DNA of 64,000 bases from Streptomyces sp. NBC_01335 (GTDB lineage: Bacteria > Actinomycetota > Actinomycetes > Streptomycetales > Streptomycetaceae), in contig NZ_CP108370.1 in NCBI RefSeq assembly GCF_035953295.1, forward strand, positions 4,431,001 through 4,495,000. The letters are read 5' to 3'. The position numbers and the translations under genes are program-made. Below the pieces are notes generated by a model, which saw nothing but the letters and a program-made list of their open reading frames with translations, had not been told where the DNA came from and searched no databases. Numbering within the stretch: the stretch's first letter is position 1; each line of letters opens with the position of its first letter. Shown here piece after piece: positions 37,820-46,152 of this stretch.

Positions 37820-40800
37820 TCAGAAGCGGTCCTGGACGGACAGGCGGTCGCCCAGTTCCTCGGCGCCGAAGAGCTGCCCCCTGGCTGCCAGCCAGACCAC
37901 CTTCACGTTCAGCTCGGGCTGCCCGCGCAGGGGTGTCAGGTCGATCCTGGTCTCCGTGTGGCAGGTCAGCGTGAGGGACCGAAGGGACGGAAACAGGTCG
38001 GGGAGCGACCGCAGGTCGGTACCGGGGCCCGGACCGACCCCGAAGGAGAGTTTGATGACGTGGGTGACCGGCTCCTCGCGTCGCGGCCACGGCTCGACGC
38101 GGGGTTGGGTCACTTCGACCTCGGTGAGGCTCGGGGCGGTGCGGAGCGAGTCGACGAGCGAGACCAGCGAGGCCACCGTGGGCAACCGCAAGGACTGGAG
38201 CGAGGACCACCCCCGTAGATCGCCCAGTTCCGTCACACCGCTTCGTAGCAGGGCCAGATGCCGGAGATGGGGGAGGGGAGGGAGGTCGCTCAGGCGTCCT
38301 GTCGGGGAGCGGAGTTCCAGCGCGTTCAGACGCGCCACCTCCTGCAGGGCGGTGAGCCGGTCCCACGGGAGTCGGCTGACATCGAGGTTGACATCCCGGA
38401 GGGCGAACCATTCCTTGAGCGGGGAGAGATCGGTGACCCCGGGGCATCCGTCGACCGTGAGATGCCTGAGGTTTTCGCTGTTGCGCAGCGTCGAGAGGTC
38501 GCGGAGCAGTGGATTCCCGAGGTGGCCCAGGATTTCGGGAGCGGCCTCGGACAGCCCGTGCCGCAGGTCGGCGTCGGTGAAGGGGCCGCCGAGGGTGACG
38601 CCGACATAGTGCCCGAGAGAGCCGAGATGAGGCAGTGCCATCAACTCGGCATGGGAGCGGATGGTCAGGAGCGCCCCGCTGAGATCTCCCTTGCCCAGCA
38701 CGTCCTTCGCGAACTCCTCGGTGGGGAAGCTCGTCCAGCCGGAGGCCAGCATGCGGGCTGCCCGTGGGGAGGCCGCGACCCAGTCGCGGGCGTACGACAG
38801 GGCCTCCGGTCCGCCGACCTCGCCGAGCAATCGAGCGATGAATTCAGTGTCGATGCTGTCGGACCGGATGGTGGACGGCCCCGGCAGGTAGGCCAGCGCA
38901 TCGGGACCGAGGGACCCGAGCAGCTTCACCATGAAGGGCAGGCGGGGCGGGAAGAGCCCGGTGAGCGCACTACGTACCCTGCGCCGTGTCCCGTCGTCCA
39001 GCAGTGTCGCGTGCTGGGCGCAGAGGGCGGCCAGCACACGGGTCTTCGGGACGAGCTCGGCATCGAGGGCGAGGAGGCCGGGGGCGTACCCCTCCGCCCG
39101 GTCCAGCAGGCCGTTGATCAGCTCGCCGATCTCGCGCCGGCCGCAGTGGCCGGCCGCCAGTTCGATCACGTCCGCCCACGACTCGTCCTCGGCGGACCGG
39201 AGCAGTTCGTTGATCTGATCCGACTCCACGAACTCCGCGGCGGCCAGATAGTCCTGGAAAGTGCGGTGGGTGAACTGGTAGAGGTCCTCGGCGCGTTCCT
39301 GGAGAAGGCCGCTGCGATTGAGCAGATGGGTCAGGATCGCGTCGGCCGTCCCCTGCTTCCGTACCCGCTCCATGCTCGCCAGCGCCCGGTCCAGCTGGCG
39401 CAGGGCCTGCTCCCGGGAGAACTCCGTCTGGCCCTCACGCACCAGCCAGACCGCGATCCGCTGGAGGAGCAGTGCCTGCTCCTCCACTTCCATGGTGATG
39501 CCCTCAGGGCCTCCGATGCCCCGCCGCTGGTCCCGGTTGCCCAGGAGCATGTCGAGCGAGGACCGGTAGAGCTTCCATCGGGTGTTCGGGAGGAAACCCT
39601 CCTGGCGGCGGTGCAGGGCACAGATCACCGCGCACAGCAGGGGCGTACGCGCCAGGTCGCTCAGCGTGCGGTTGGTGCGGAACTGCCTGGCGAGGTCGTG
39701 TTCCAGCTCACGCAGGCGCTGATGGTCGTCGTCGTCCAGCCGTGCGGCCTTGTGCCAGGCCGTCACGAACGCCTGGATGTCCTCGTTCCGCAGGGGCAGC
39801 AGCCGCAGCTCCTCGAAGCCCTCGGCGGCCAGCCAGTCGGGTTCGACGGCGAGCGGGCGGACGGTGGCCACGCAGCGGGTCTCCGGGTAGCGGGCGAGGA
39901 GGTGGGAGAGCCAGGTGTACGCCTCCTCCCGCTCCCCGGGCGGCACCTCGTCCAGGCCATCGACCAGAAGGAGGCCACGGCCCGACTCCAGCACGCGCCC
40001 GGCCCAGCCGTCCGGCGCGGTGTCCACGGCCAGCCGGGCGGCCCCGGGGAGGCCCGAGGGGGCGGGCAGCTCCTCGCTGCGTGCCCGGAGGGTGCGCAGG
40101 GGGACGACGAAGGGGACGAGGCCGTTCAACGCCCCCAGCCGGTCCGGTAGCGTCCCGGCCGAGGCATGCGCGGCCAGCCACCACAGCAGGGTGGTCTTCC
40201 CGGCCCCCGCGTCACCCCGGAGCAGCATCCGGGGGCGGTCGGTCAGGAGTTCTTCGATGCGCTGGGGAGCGGTCCGGGCCGCGGGGAGGCGGACCTGCCT
40301 GCTGATCCACCGGCCGCCTGCCTCTGCCTCCAGGCTCAGATACGCGGTGTCGAGGTCCCACTCGGAGTCGCGGCGCCCCAGCTCGTCCAGCCCGAAGATC
40401 CTGGTCCTGCGGTAGGCCGCGCCGAGGGCGTCCGCGTACTCCTCCTCGTACCGGAGGTCGGCCGGGTGGTTGCCGTGGACCTGTTCGGTACGGGGCGGGG
40501 ACCCGGTGGCCTGCTCGTACGCCTGGCAGAAGCCCGCCGACTCCAGCACGGGTCGCAGCGAGACGCACTCCACCCGCCGTCCGTCGCGGCGGGGAGGCAT
40601 CTGGCGGGCGAGCCCCAGGAGGACCGCCCCGGCGAAGACCGGACCGCCGGAGAGGCCGCTCAGCAGGGCCTCGCCGTCCTCGTCCGCCACCGGGGGCGGG
40701 CTGTCCAGATCGCAGGCCAGGAGGTTGCGGAGGAGGCCCGCCAGGGGCACCACGGTGGCGGTGTACTGGTCGGCCTCCAGATGGCGCTCGGAGCCGTAGC

Positions 40801-41161
40801 GCTGGATCTCGGGGAAGCCGGTGATCTCGCAGCCGGAGAGGGCTTGTGCCGAGGCGAGCACACCGAGGCGCACGGGCGGGACGGACAGTAGCGGGCTCTC
40901 GGCCAGCAGGAGCGCCGCGTCCTGCCTGGCGCTCACCCAGAGGACGCGGCCGGACACGGGTTCCGGCCGGTTCGGGTGTGCGACCGACGCGTGCGCCTCG
41001 CCCCCCAGTACATGCGCGCAGGTCAGCACCAGCCGGTCGGTGAGCAGCACCCCGCTGCCCTGGCGGCTGGACCGGACGACGACGGTGCGGTCCGTGGGGC
41101 GTACGGGGTGGGGACGGCGTACGTGCCGCATGCGGGGCACCGGAGGGATCGCCCCGCTCAT
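37820..41161 (-). CDS. Trypsin-like protease–NACHT–leucine-rich repeat protein (bacterial NLR-like)
   Basis: A 1113-residue multidomain protein. (1) Residues ~25-215: trypsin-fold protease with triad H50 (VLTCAHVLGG), D81 (SARQDAALLL) and S171 (GLSGGPVF). (2) ~300-650: NACHT NTPase, Walker A LRGDAGAGKTTLLWWLA with GDAGAGKT at 316-323, Walker B LLLVDGLDEVP at 397-407, and the winged-helix hallmark FTHRTFQDYLAAAEFV at about 630-645. (3) ~650-860: helical linker. (4) ~860-1113: irregular leucine-rich repeats (LRHLTVDGC, LRHLALLRSG, LQSLRLPT, LRSLTLTC). No signal peptide or TM, so it should act in the cytoplasm. Architectures like this are known as predicted NTP-regulated conflict (anti-phage or cell-death) proteins. 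The ATG overlaps the trypco2 stop by four bases. The long frame upstream of 41161 is not coding. Confidence 0.88.
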   Translation of the reverse strand: MSGAIPPVPRMRHVRRPHPVRPTDRTVVVRSSRQGSGVLLTDRLVLTCAHVLGGEAHASVAHPNRPEPVSGRVLWVSARQDAALLLAESPLLSVPPVRLGVLASAQALSGCEITGFPEIQRYGSERHLEADQYTATVVPLAGLLRNLLACDLDSPPPVADEDGEALLSGLSGGPVFAGAVLLGLARQMPPRRDGRRVECVSLRPVLESAGFCQAYEQATGSPPRTEQVHGNHPADLRYEEEYADALGAAYRRTRIFGLDELGRRDSEWDLDTAYLSLEAEAGGRWISRQVRLPAARTAPQRIEELLTDRPRMLLRGDAGAGKTTLLWWLAAHASAGTLPDRLGALNGLVPFVVPLRTLRARSEELPAPSGLPGAARLAVDTAPDGWAGRVLESGRGLLLVDGLDEVPPGEREEAYTWLSHLLARYPETRCVATVRPLAVEPDWLAAEGFEELRLLPLRNEDIQAFVTAWHKAARLDDDDHQRLRELEHDLARQFRTNRTLSDLARTPLLCAVICALHRRQEGFLPNTRWKLYRSSLDMLLGNRDQRRGIGGPEGITMEVEEQALLLQRIAVWLVREGQTEFSREQALRQLDRALASMERVRKQGTADAILTHLLNRSGLLQERAEDLYQFTHRTFQDYLAAAEFVESDQINELLRSAEDESWADVIELAAGHCGRREIGELINGLLDRAEGYAPGLLALDAELVPKTRVLAALCAQHATLLDDGTRRRVRSALTGLFPPRLPFMVKLLGSLGPDALAYLPGPSTIRSDSIDTEFIARLLGEVGGPEALSYARDWVAASPRAARMLASGWTSFPTEEFAKDVLGKGDLSGALLTIRSHAELMALPHLGSLGHYVGVTLGGPFTDADLRHGLSEAAPEILGHLGNPLLRDLSTLRNSENLRHLTVDGCPGVTDLSPLKEWFALRDVNLDVSRLPWDRLTALQEVARLNALELRSPTGRLSDLPPLPHLRHLALLRSGVTELGDLRGWSSLQSLRLPTVASLVSLVDSLRTAPSLTEVEVTQPRVEPWPRREEPVTHVIKLSFGVGPGPGTDLRSLPDLFPSLRSLTLTCHTETRIDLTPLRGQPELNVKVVWLAARGQLFGAEELGDRLSVQDRF

Positions 41162-41517
41162 GCGCCGTCGCGTCCCCGTCCGAAGTGGGCGGTGCTGCCG
41201 CCCGGGGCGTCGTTGCCGATCTCCAGTGGACCGGAGCCGTCGGCCTTGCGGGGGCTCAGGGTGAAGGCGACCTTGTGCGTGGTGCCGGTGGCGCGGGAGG
41301 CGTCGGCGCCGGCCTCCACCACCCAGGCCTTGACCTTGCCGCCCGCCTTGGCCTCCTTGCGGAGCTCCAGGGTGAACTCCATCTGGATGTCGCCCACGCC
41401 GAAGACGACGGGGCGCCCGGTGGCGCGGGCCGCGGCCTCGATGAGCTGGTTGCGGACGGATTCGACGGCGTCGGCCAGTTCGATCCGGTCCACGGGATGG
41501 GTTTCGTCCGTACTCAT
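41158..41517 (-). CDS. Trypsin-co-occurring domain (trypco2) protein
   Basis: A 119-residue protein: IELADAVESVRNQLIEAAAR near the N-terminus, then VVFGVGDIQMEFTLELRKEA, KVKAWVVEAGADASR and THKVAFTLSPRKADG. This strand-rich unit matches the trypco2 type, a small domain found next to or fused with trypsin-like proteases in predicted conflict systems. It overlaps the protease-NACHT gene (ATGA), so the two are made together, most likely in a fixed ratio. Whether it is a substrate, inhibitor or adaptor is unknown. GGGGG lies five bases before the ATG. Confidence 0.82.
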   Translation of the reverse strand: MSTDETHPVDRIELADAVESVRNQLIEAAARATGRPVVFGVGDIQMEFTLELRKEAKAGGKVKAWVVEAGADASRATGTTHKVAFTLSPRKADGSGPLEIGNDAPGGSTAHFGRGRDGA

Positions 41518-41991
41518 GGCAGCCCCCGGTACCGCCTGCCCGGCGGCGAGATGACGTGGCGTGCCGAAGGTCCCAAAGCGGACACCCCTTGGTCCCACCG
41601 GCGGTGACATGGCGCACAGGCCATTTCGAGCCTACTAGGGGGCTTCGTATCGGCGCTCGGGATCGTCCGAGGGTCTTTGGTCCCGGAGGCGGCCAGGACC
41701 TTCGAAAGTGGAAACGATCTGCCGCGGTTCTGGGTGTTTTTCCGGGTTCGACCTTCTCCACCTGGGGTTTAGCGGATCGCGGCGACGGGATTCCGGGGGC
41801 TCGCGCGGCTTCTCCGGCGGGACTTCCTGCACCCGATTCCCCGTGTACGGTCTACGGCTTTTCCTCGTAGATGGGGTACTTGAGCATCGCTCCAGGGCGG
41901 GTTACCAATGTGGAGCAAGCCCGGACAAACGCTCGGGTTTCACCCTCGGACAGAACGACCGGGGGCCCCCATCTTCGGAGGACCTACTCGT
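41518..41991. other. 474-bp divergent region between trypco2 and the M23 gene
   Basis: No gene is supported. GC content is visibly lower around 41640-41760. GGTCCC recurs several times (about 41569, 41592 and 41680). A TACGGT at 41846-41851 with a poor TTCCTG -35 (16-base spacing) may start the M23 transcript, leaving a ~135-base leader with a GGGGGCCCCC palindrome near 41960. I could not match the leader to a known riboswitch. Confidence 0.45.
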
Positions 41992-42699
41992 ATGTCGAAG
42001 CGCGTTACGACCCCCACCCGCCCGTCCACCTCTCGTGTCCGCGGCGCTGTCCTGGCCGCCGGTCTGGGAGCGTCGATGGTCCTGGGTGCTGGCGCGGCGT
42101 TCGCCTCCGGCACCACGGGCACCGTCGCCCTCACCAGTGCCACCACCGCCGACGCGGTCGCCAAGCAGGCGTCCGCCCAGAACAAGGCCGCTGCGGACGC
42201 CAAGAAGTCCGCCGCGAAGCAGGCCGACAACGCCAAGAAGGCCGCGGCCGCCAAGCAGGCCGCCGCGAAGAAGAACGCCGCCTCGTGGCAGGTCCCGGTG
42301 AAGCACTACACCCTGAGTGCCACCTACGGCACCGGCGGCGACCGCTGGGCCCACAAGCACTCCGGCCAGGACTTCGCGGTGCCGATCGGTACCGCTGTCC
42401 ACGCCGCCCACGGCGGTACGGTCGTCAAGGCCGGCCCGAACGGTGGCGGCGACGGCCCGGCGTACGGCAACGCGATCGTGATCAAGCACGCCAACGGCAA
42501 GTTCACGCAGTACGCGCACCTGTCGAAGATCGACGTCCGTATCGGCCAGACCGTGAAGACCGGCCAGCTGATCGGTCTCTCCGGCAACACCGGTAACTCC
42601 AGCGGCCCGCACCTGCACTTCGAGGTCCGGACCACGGCCAACTACGGCTCGGCGATCAACCCGGTGAACTACCTGCGGACCGTCCACGTGTCGGTCTGA
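41992..42699 (+). CDS. Secreted M23 (LytM-type) peptidase
   Basis: A 235-residue secreted protein. A basic N-terminus and hydrophobic stretch (VRGAVLAAGLGASMVLGAGA) form a signal peptide; a Lys/Ala-rich linker follows. The M23 domain has HSGQDFAVPIG (H and D zinc ligands) and GPHLHFEVR (HxH), all ligands intact, so it should be an active peptidoglycan endopeptidase. GGAGG lies before the ATG. The neighbouring disA makes c-di-AMP, which controls such hydrolases in Streptomyces, but no riboswitch was seen here. Confidence 0.92.
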   Translation: MSKRVTTPTRPSTSRVRGAVLAAGLGASMVLGAGAAFASGTTGTVALTSATTADAVAKQASAQNKAAADAKKSAAKQADNAKKAAAAKQAAAKKNAASWQVPVKHYTLSATYGTGGDRWAHKHSGQDFAVPIGTAVHAAHGGTVVKAGPNGGGDGPAYGNAIVIKHANGKFTQYAHLSKIDVRIGQTVKTGQLIGLSGNTGNSSGPHLHFEVRTTANYGSAINPVNYLRTVHVSV

Positions 42700-42726
42700 C
42701 CGAGCTCCGACCCGGCTGATCCAAGA

Positions 42727-42754
42727 AGCCCGGTGACCCGAGCCCGGTGATCCG
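42727..42754 (+). repeat. 14-bp tandem duplication after the M23 stop
   Basis: AGCCCGGTGACCCG is followed directly by AGCCCGGTGATCCG, one mismatch, 27 bases after the stop codon and just before the terminator. Confidence 0.75.
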
Positions 42755-42755
42755 A

Positions 42756-42796
42756 GAAGCCCCGGGACTGAACGAGAAGTTCAGTCCCGGGGCTTC
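42756..42796. terminator. Bidirectional terminator, 18-bp perfect stem
   Basis: GAAGCCCCGGGACTGAAC and its exact complement with loop GAGAA, between convergent M23 and mutY genes. It is among the longest perfect stems in the window. Confidence 0.85.
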
Positions 42797-42848
42797 GCCG
42801 TGCCCGCCGCCCGCCACATCCCCGGCCGGGCGGATCAGGCCGGTCGCA

Positions 42849-43754
42849 TCAGGTCAGCGGCAGCCGGTAGAGGCCGTTCGCCAGCGGTTCCACCAGCCCG
42901 TCGGCCACCAGGCCGTCCAGGGCGCGGGCGCGCTGCACCGGTTCGTCCCACACCGCGTCCAGGGCGGCCTGCGAGACCGGGGCGACGGAGTCGCGGAGCA
43001 CCGCGAGGAGCCGTCCGCGCACCTGCCGGTCCGTACCGGCGTACGCCTGGCCCCGGCGGGCCGGGCCCTGGTGCGCGGGCTTCCCGGCGAGCAGCCAGGC
43101 GCACTGCGAGGCGATCGGGCAGCGCGAGCAGTCCTCGTTCTTCGCGGTGCAGACCAGCGCGCCGAGCTCCATCGTCGCCGCCGCCCAGGCCGCCGCCCGC
43201 TCGTCCTCCTCGGGGAGCAGCGCGCGGGCGAGCTTGCGCTCGGCGGCGGTGGTCGCGTTCGGCGGGTACTGGATGCCGGTGGCGGCCCGCGCGAACACCC
43301 GGCGGACGTTCGTGTCGAGCACCGCGTGCCGCTGCCCGTACGCGAACGAGGCGACCGCCGCCGCCGTGTACTCGCCGATCCCGGGCAGCGCCAGCAGCTG
43401 GGCGTGCTCACTCGGTACGTCGCCGCCGTGGCGTTCCGTTATGGCCTGGGCCGCGCCGTGCAGGCGCAGCGCGCGGCGCGGGTAGCCGAGCCGGCCCCAG
43501 GCGCGGACCGCCTCGCCCGGCGCCTCGGCGGCCAGGTCGGCCGGGCGCGGCCAGCGGGCCAGCCACTGCTCGTACACCGGGAGGACCCGGTTCACCGGGG
43601 TCTGCTGGAGCATGAACTCGCTCACCATCACGCCCCAGGCGCCCGCCTCGGGGCGGCGCCAGGGCAGATCGCGGGCGTGCTGCTCGAACCACCCGATGAC
43701 GGGGGTGTGGAGGAGGGAAGCGGGGGGCGTGTGTGTCGAAGTCGTGGCAGTCAT
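42849..43754 (-). CDS. mutY: Adenine DNA glycosylase
   Basis: A 301-residue base-excision enzyme that removes adenine mispaired with 8-oxoguanine. The catalytic Glu is in VSEFMLQQTPV (E46), the helix-hairpin-helix is LPGIGEYTA (123-131) with D147 in AVLDTNV, and the 4Fe-4S cysteines C202, C209, C212, C218 are all present. The C-terminal recognition domain is short compared with E. coli. Start ATG 43754 gives MTATTSTH; the upstream frame is a GC-rich extension. Confidence 0.94.
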   Translation of the reverse strand: MTATTSTHTPPASLLHTPVIGWFEQHARDLPWRRPEAGAWGVMVSEFMLQQTPVNRVLPVYEQWLARWPRPADLAAEAPGEAVRAWGRLGYPRRALRLHGAAQAITERHGGDVPSEHAQLLALPGIGEYTAAAVASFAYGQRHAVLDTNVRRVFARAATGIQYPPNATTAAERKLARALLPEEDERAAAWAAATMELGALVCTAKNEDCSRCPIASQCAWLLAGKPAHQGPARRGQAYAGTDRQVRGRLLAVLRDSVAPVSQAALDAVWDEPVQRARALDGLVADGLVEPLANGLYRLPLT

Positions 43755-44005
43755 CGCACCTACGATCCTGGCACGGAAGCCCCGGCGACGGTCACGGGCA
43801 CGGGGGTGTCGCCCCCCGGCGGGCGCCTCTGGGCGAACAACGCCACCCGTTCTGTCCCCTCTGCGACGGTATCCCCATACTTGTCCGGCGTGTGTGCCGC
43901 GCAACGGGTCCTCGGCGGCCCCTCAACAGGCCCTCGCGGAATGATGATCCGTAAAAGTTGACGATCGGAGCGGCGGGTGGGGCGGGAGTTGGCCACGATC
44001 TCTCG

Positions 44006-44011
44006 TACAGT
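44006..44011 (+). promoter_or_regulatory. -10 hexamer of a leaderless start
   Basis: TACAGT, seven bases before the GTG at 44019. Confidence 0.5.
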
Positions 44012-44018
44012 TTGCGAC

Positions 44019-44849
44019 GTGGGATCTCTGCGCAAACCGGTCGGCCCGCTTCCCTCCAGCATCTACTGGCGACGGAGGGTGGTAGCGGCGGTTCTGGTTG
44101 CGCTGCTCGCCGCGCTGCTCGCCTGGCTCTTCCTGCCCGGCGCGGGCAAGAAGAGCCCGCCCGACGCCAAGCCCGGCAGCTCCGAGCCCGCGCAGTCGAT
44201 CACTCCCGGCCCCTCCGAATCCGGGCCGGCGATCAGCCAACAGCCCGGCGGACGGCACGAGTCGGGCGGCGCGGACGGGTCCGGCGGCGGTTCTGACGGG
44301 TCGTCCGACGGTGCGAACGGTGACGGCGACGATCCGGGCGCGAGCCCCTCGGCCGGAGCGGAAGCCTCCTCGGACACGGCCGACGGCTCCGCCGCATCGG
44401 CCGGCGGCACGGCGGGCGTCCAGGTCCCCGCGAGCTCCGCGCTCCCCGACTGCCGTCCTGCCGCTGTGCAGTTGAGCGTGCGCACCAAGGTGACGTACGA
44501 CCCCGAGGAGACCCCGAAGTTCGAGCTGATCGCGAAGAACACGTCCACCGGCGACTGCAAGGCCGACCTCGGCCCGAAGGTCGTGGTGCTCACCGTCACC
44601 GACGCGAGCGGGGACGACGACGACCAGGTGTGGTCCTCGAAGGACTGCCCGACCGCGTCCGGCAGCCTCTTCTTCAAGGTCCCGGCAGGGCGGACGGTGA
44701 TCCGCACGATCGACTGGAACCGCACCAAGAGCGCCCCGAACTGCGCGACCCCGCCGACCGGGAAGGCCGCCCCGGGGACGTACCTCCTGGAGGCCAAGGC
44801 CCCGGGCGAGCCGCTCCAGCGCGCGTCCTTCGTCCTCGCCAAGGACTGA
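44019..44849 (+). CDS. Single-pass membrane protein with extracytoplasmic domain
   Basis: A 276-residue protein. A basic start (VGSLRKPVG..YWRRR) and one TM at about 22-40 are followed by a ~100-residue Gly/Ser/Asp-rich linker and an external beta-type domain of ~130 residues: LPDCRPAAVQLSVRTKVTYD, then NTSTGDCKADLG and SKDCPTASGSLFFKVPAGRT and NCATPPTGKAAPGTYLLE. Four cysteines could form two disulfides. No family name can be given. It lies between mutY and disA; start chosen at GTG 44019 from its -10 hexamer. Confidence 0.78.
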   Translation: MGSLRKPVGPLPSSIYWRRRVVAAVLVALLAALLAWLFLPGAGKKSPPDAKPGSSEPAQSITPGPSESGPAISQQPGGRHESGGADGSGGGSDGSSDGANGDGDDPGASPSAGAEASSDTADGSAASAGGTAGVQVPASSALPDCRPAAVQLSVRTKVTYDPEETPKFELIAKNTSTGDCKADLGPKVVVLTVTDASGDDDDQVWSSKDCPTASGSLFFKVPAGRTVIRTIDWNRTKSAPNCATPPTGKAAPGTYLLEAKAPGEPLQRASFVLAKD

Positions 44850-44924
44850 CGCCCCACCTCGCGGGGGCTGGTTCCGGCAGGGGATCGGCCCGCCCCGGGA
44901 TCGGCCCGTCGAGTCGTGCGGTAC

Positions 44925-44963
44925 GGGTCGGACGTGCCGCTCCGGGGTCAGACGTACCGTTCC
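44925..44963. repeat. Diverged tandem duplication spanning the disA stop
   Basis: Two 19-base units (44925-44943 and 44945-44963) differ at three positions; the second contains the disA stop. A GGGATCGGCCCG pair lies just beyond (44881-44892 and 44897-44908). Confidence 0.7.
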
Positions 44964-46072
44964 AGGATCGAGGACTCGGCGAGGCGGGAGAGGCCCTCGC
45001 GGACGCTGCGCGCCCGCGCCTCGCCGACGCCGTCCACGGTCTGGAGGTCGTCCACGCTCGCCGCGAGCAGCTTCTGCAGACCGCCGAAGTGCTCCACCAG
45101 CCGCTCCATGATCGCGCCGGGCAGCCGCGGCACCTTCGCCAGCAGCCGGAAACCGCGCGGGGAGACGGCCGAGTCCAGCGTCTCGGGCGAACCGCTGTAC
45201 CCCAGCGACCTCGCCACCACGGCGAGTTCGAGCAGCTCGGAGTGGCTCAGCGCGTCCAGCTCGGTCAGCGCCTCGGCGACCGTGCGCGCACGCTTCGCCG
45301 TTGGCTCGGGGACGTAGTCGCGTACGACGAGCTCCCGCTCCGGCTCCACGCCCGCGATCAGCTCGTCCAGCTGGAGCGACAGCAGGCGTCCGTCGGTGCC
45401 GAGCTCGACCACGTACTCCGCGATCTCCGTCGCGATCCGGCGGACCATCTCCAGCCGCTGCGCGACGGCCGTCACGTCCCGGACCGTCACCAGGTCCTCG
45501 ATCTCCAGCGCGGAGAGCGTGCCGGCGACCTCGTCGAGGCGGAGCTTGTACCGCTCCAGCGTGGCGAGGGCCTGGTTGGCGCGGGACAGGATCGCGGAGG
45601 ACTCCTCCAGCACCCGCCGCTCGCCGTCGACGTACAGCGCGATCAGGCGCATCGACTGGGAGACCGAGACGACCGGGAAACCGCACGACTTGGAGACGCG
45701 GTCGGCCGTGCGGTGACGGGTACCGGTCTCCTCGGTGGGGATCGAGGCGTCCGGGACGAGCTGGACGCCCGCCCGCAGGATCTTGGTGATGTCCTTGTCG
45801 AGGATGAGCGCACCGTCGAGCTTGCACAGCTCGCGCAGACGGGTCGCGGCGAACTCGACGTTCATCACGAAACCGCCGGTGCACATCGACTCGACGGTCT
45901 TGTCCATGCCGAGGACGATCAGCCCGCCGGTGTTCCCCCGCAGGATGCGCTCCAGCCCGTCACGCAGGGCCGTTCCGGGCGCGACCGCGCTCAGCGAAGC
46001 GCGCATCAGCGCTTCGTTACCGGTGCCTTGGCCGGACTTTCCGGGCGATGATGCCCGGTCGTTGGCTGCCAC
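44948..46072 (-). CDS. disA: Diadenylate cyclase DisA
   Basis: A 374-residue enzyme that condenses two ATP to c-di-AMP and scans DNA for branched structures. The DAC domain has [10 protein letters not shown] (DGA at 86-88) and GTRHRTADR (118-124), the catalytic signatures. A helical spine and a C-terminal HhH DNA-binding domain ([20 protein letters not shown]) follow. GGAGGAG lies before the GTG at 46072. It is downstream of radA on the same strand, the conserved pair in actinobacteria and firmicutes. Confidence 0.96.
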   Translation of the reverse strand: MAANDRASSPGKSGQGTGNEALMRASLSAVAPGTALRDGLERILRGNTGGLIVLGMDKTVESMCTGGFVMNVEFAATRLRELCKLDGALILDKDITKILRAGVQLVPDASIPTEETGTRHRTADRVSKSCGFPVVSVSQSMRLIALYVDGERRVLEESSAILSRANQALATLERYKLRLDEVAGTLSALEIEDLVTVRDVTAVAQRLEMVRRIATEIAEYVVELGTDGRLLSLQLDELIAGVEPERELVVRDYVPEPTAKRARTVAEALTELDALSHSELLELAVVARSLGYSGSPETLDSAVSPRGFRLLAKVPRLPGAIMERLVEHFGGLQKLLAASVDDLQTVDGVGEARARSVREGLSRLAESSILERYV

Positions 46073-46152
46073 TGCACTCCTCCGGTCACAGGTTTGCGGT
46101 GCCCTTGCGTCCCTCGTGCCGCGCGTGCGAGCGGGCGAGACCAGGGCAAAGT

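Noticed and set aside
41162..41761. N-terminal extension of the trypsin-NACHT protein
   Set aside because: It would run through the trypco2 gene in another frame; its sequence is Arg/Pro-rich with no similarity, and the ATGA overlap gives a better start.
41850..41991. c-di-AMP (ydaO-type) riboswitch before the M23 gene
   Set aside because: The neighbouring disA and the M23 product made it attractive, but I could not find the conserved blocks of that riboswitch.
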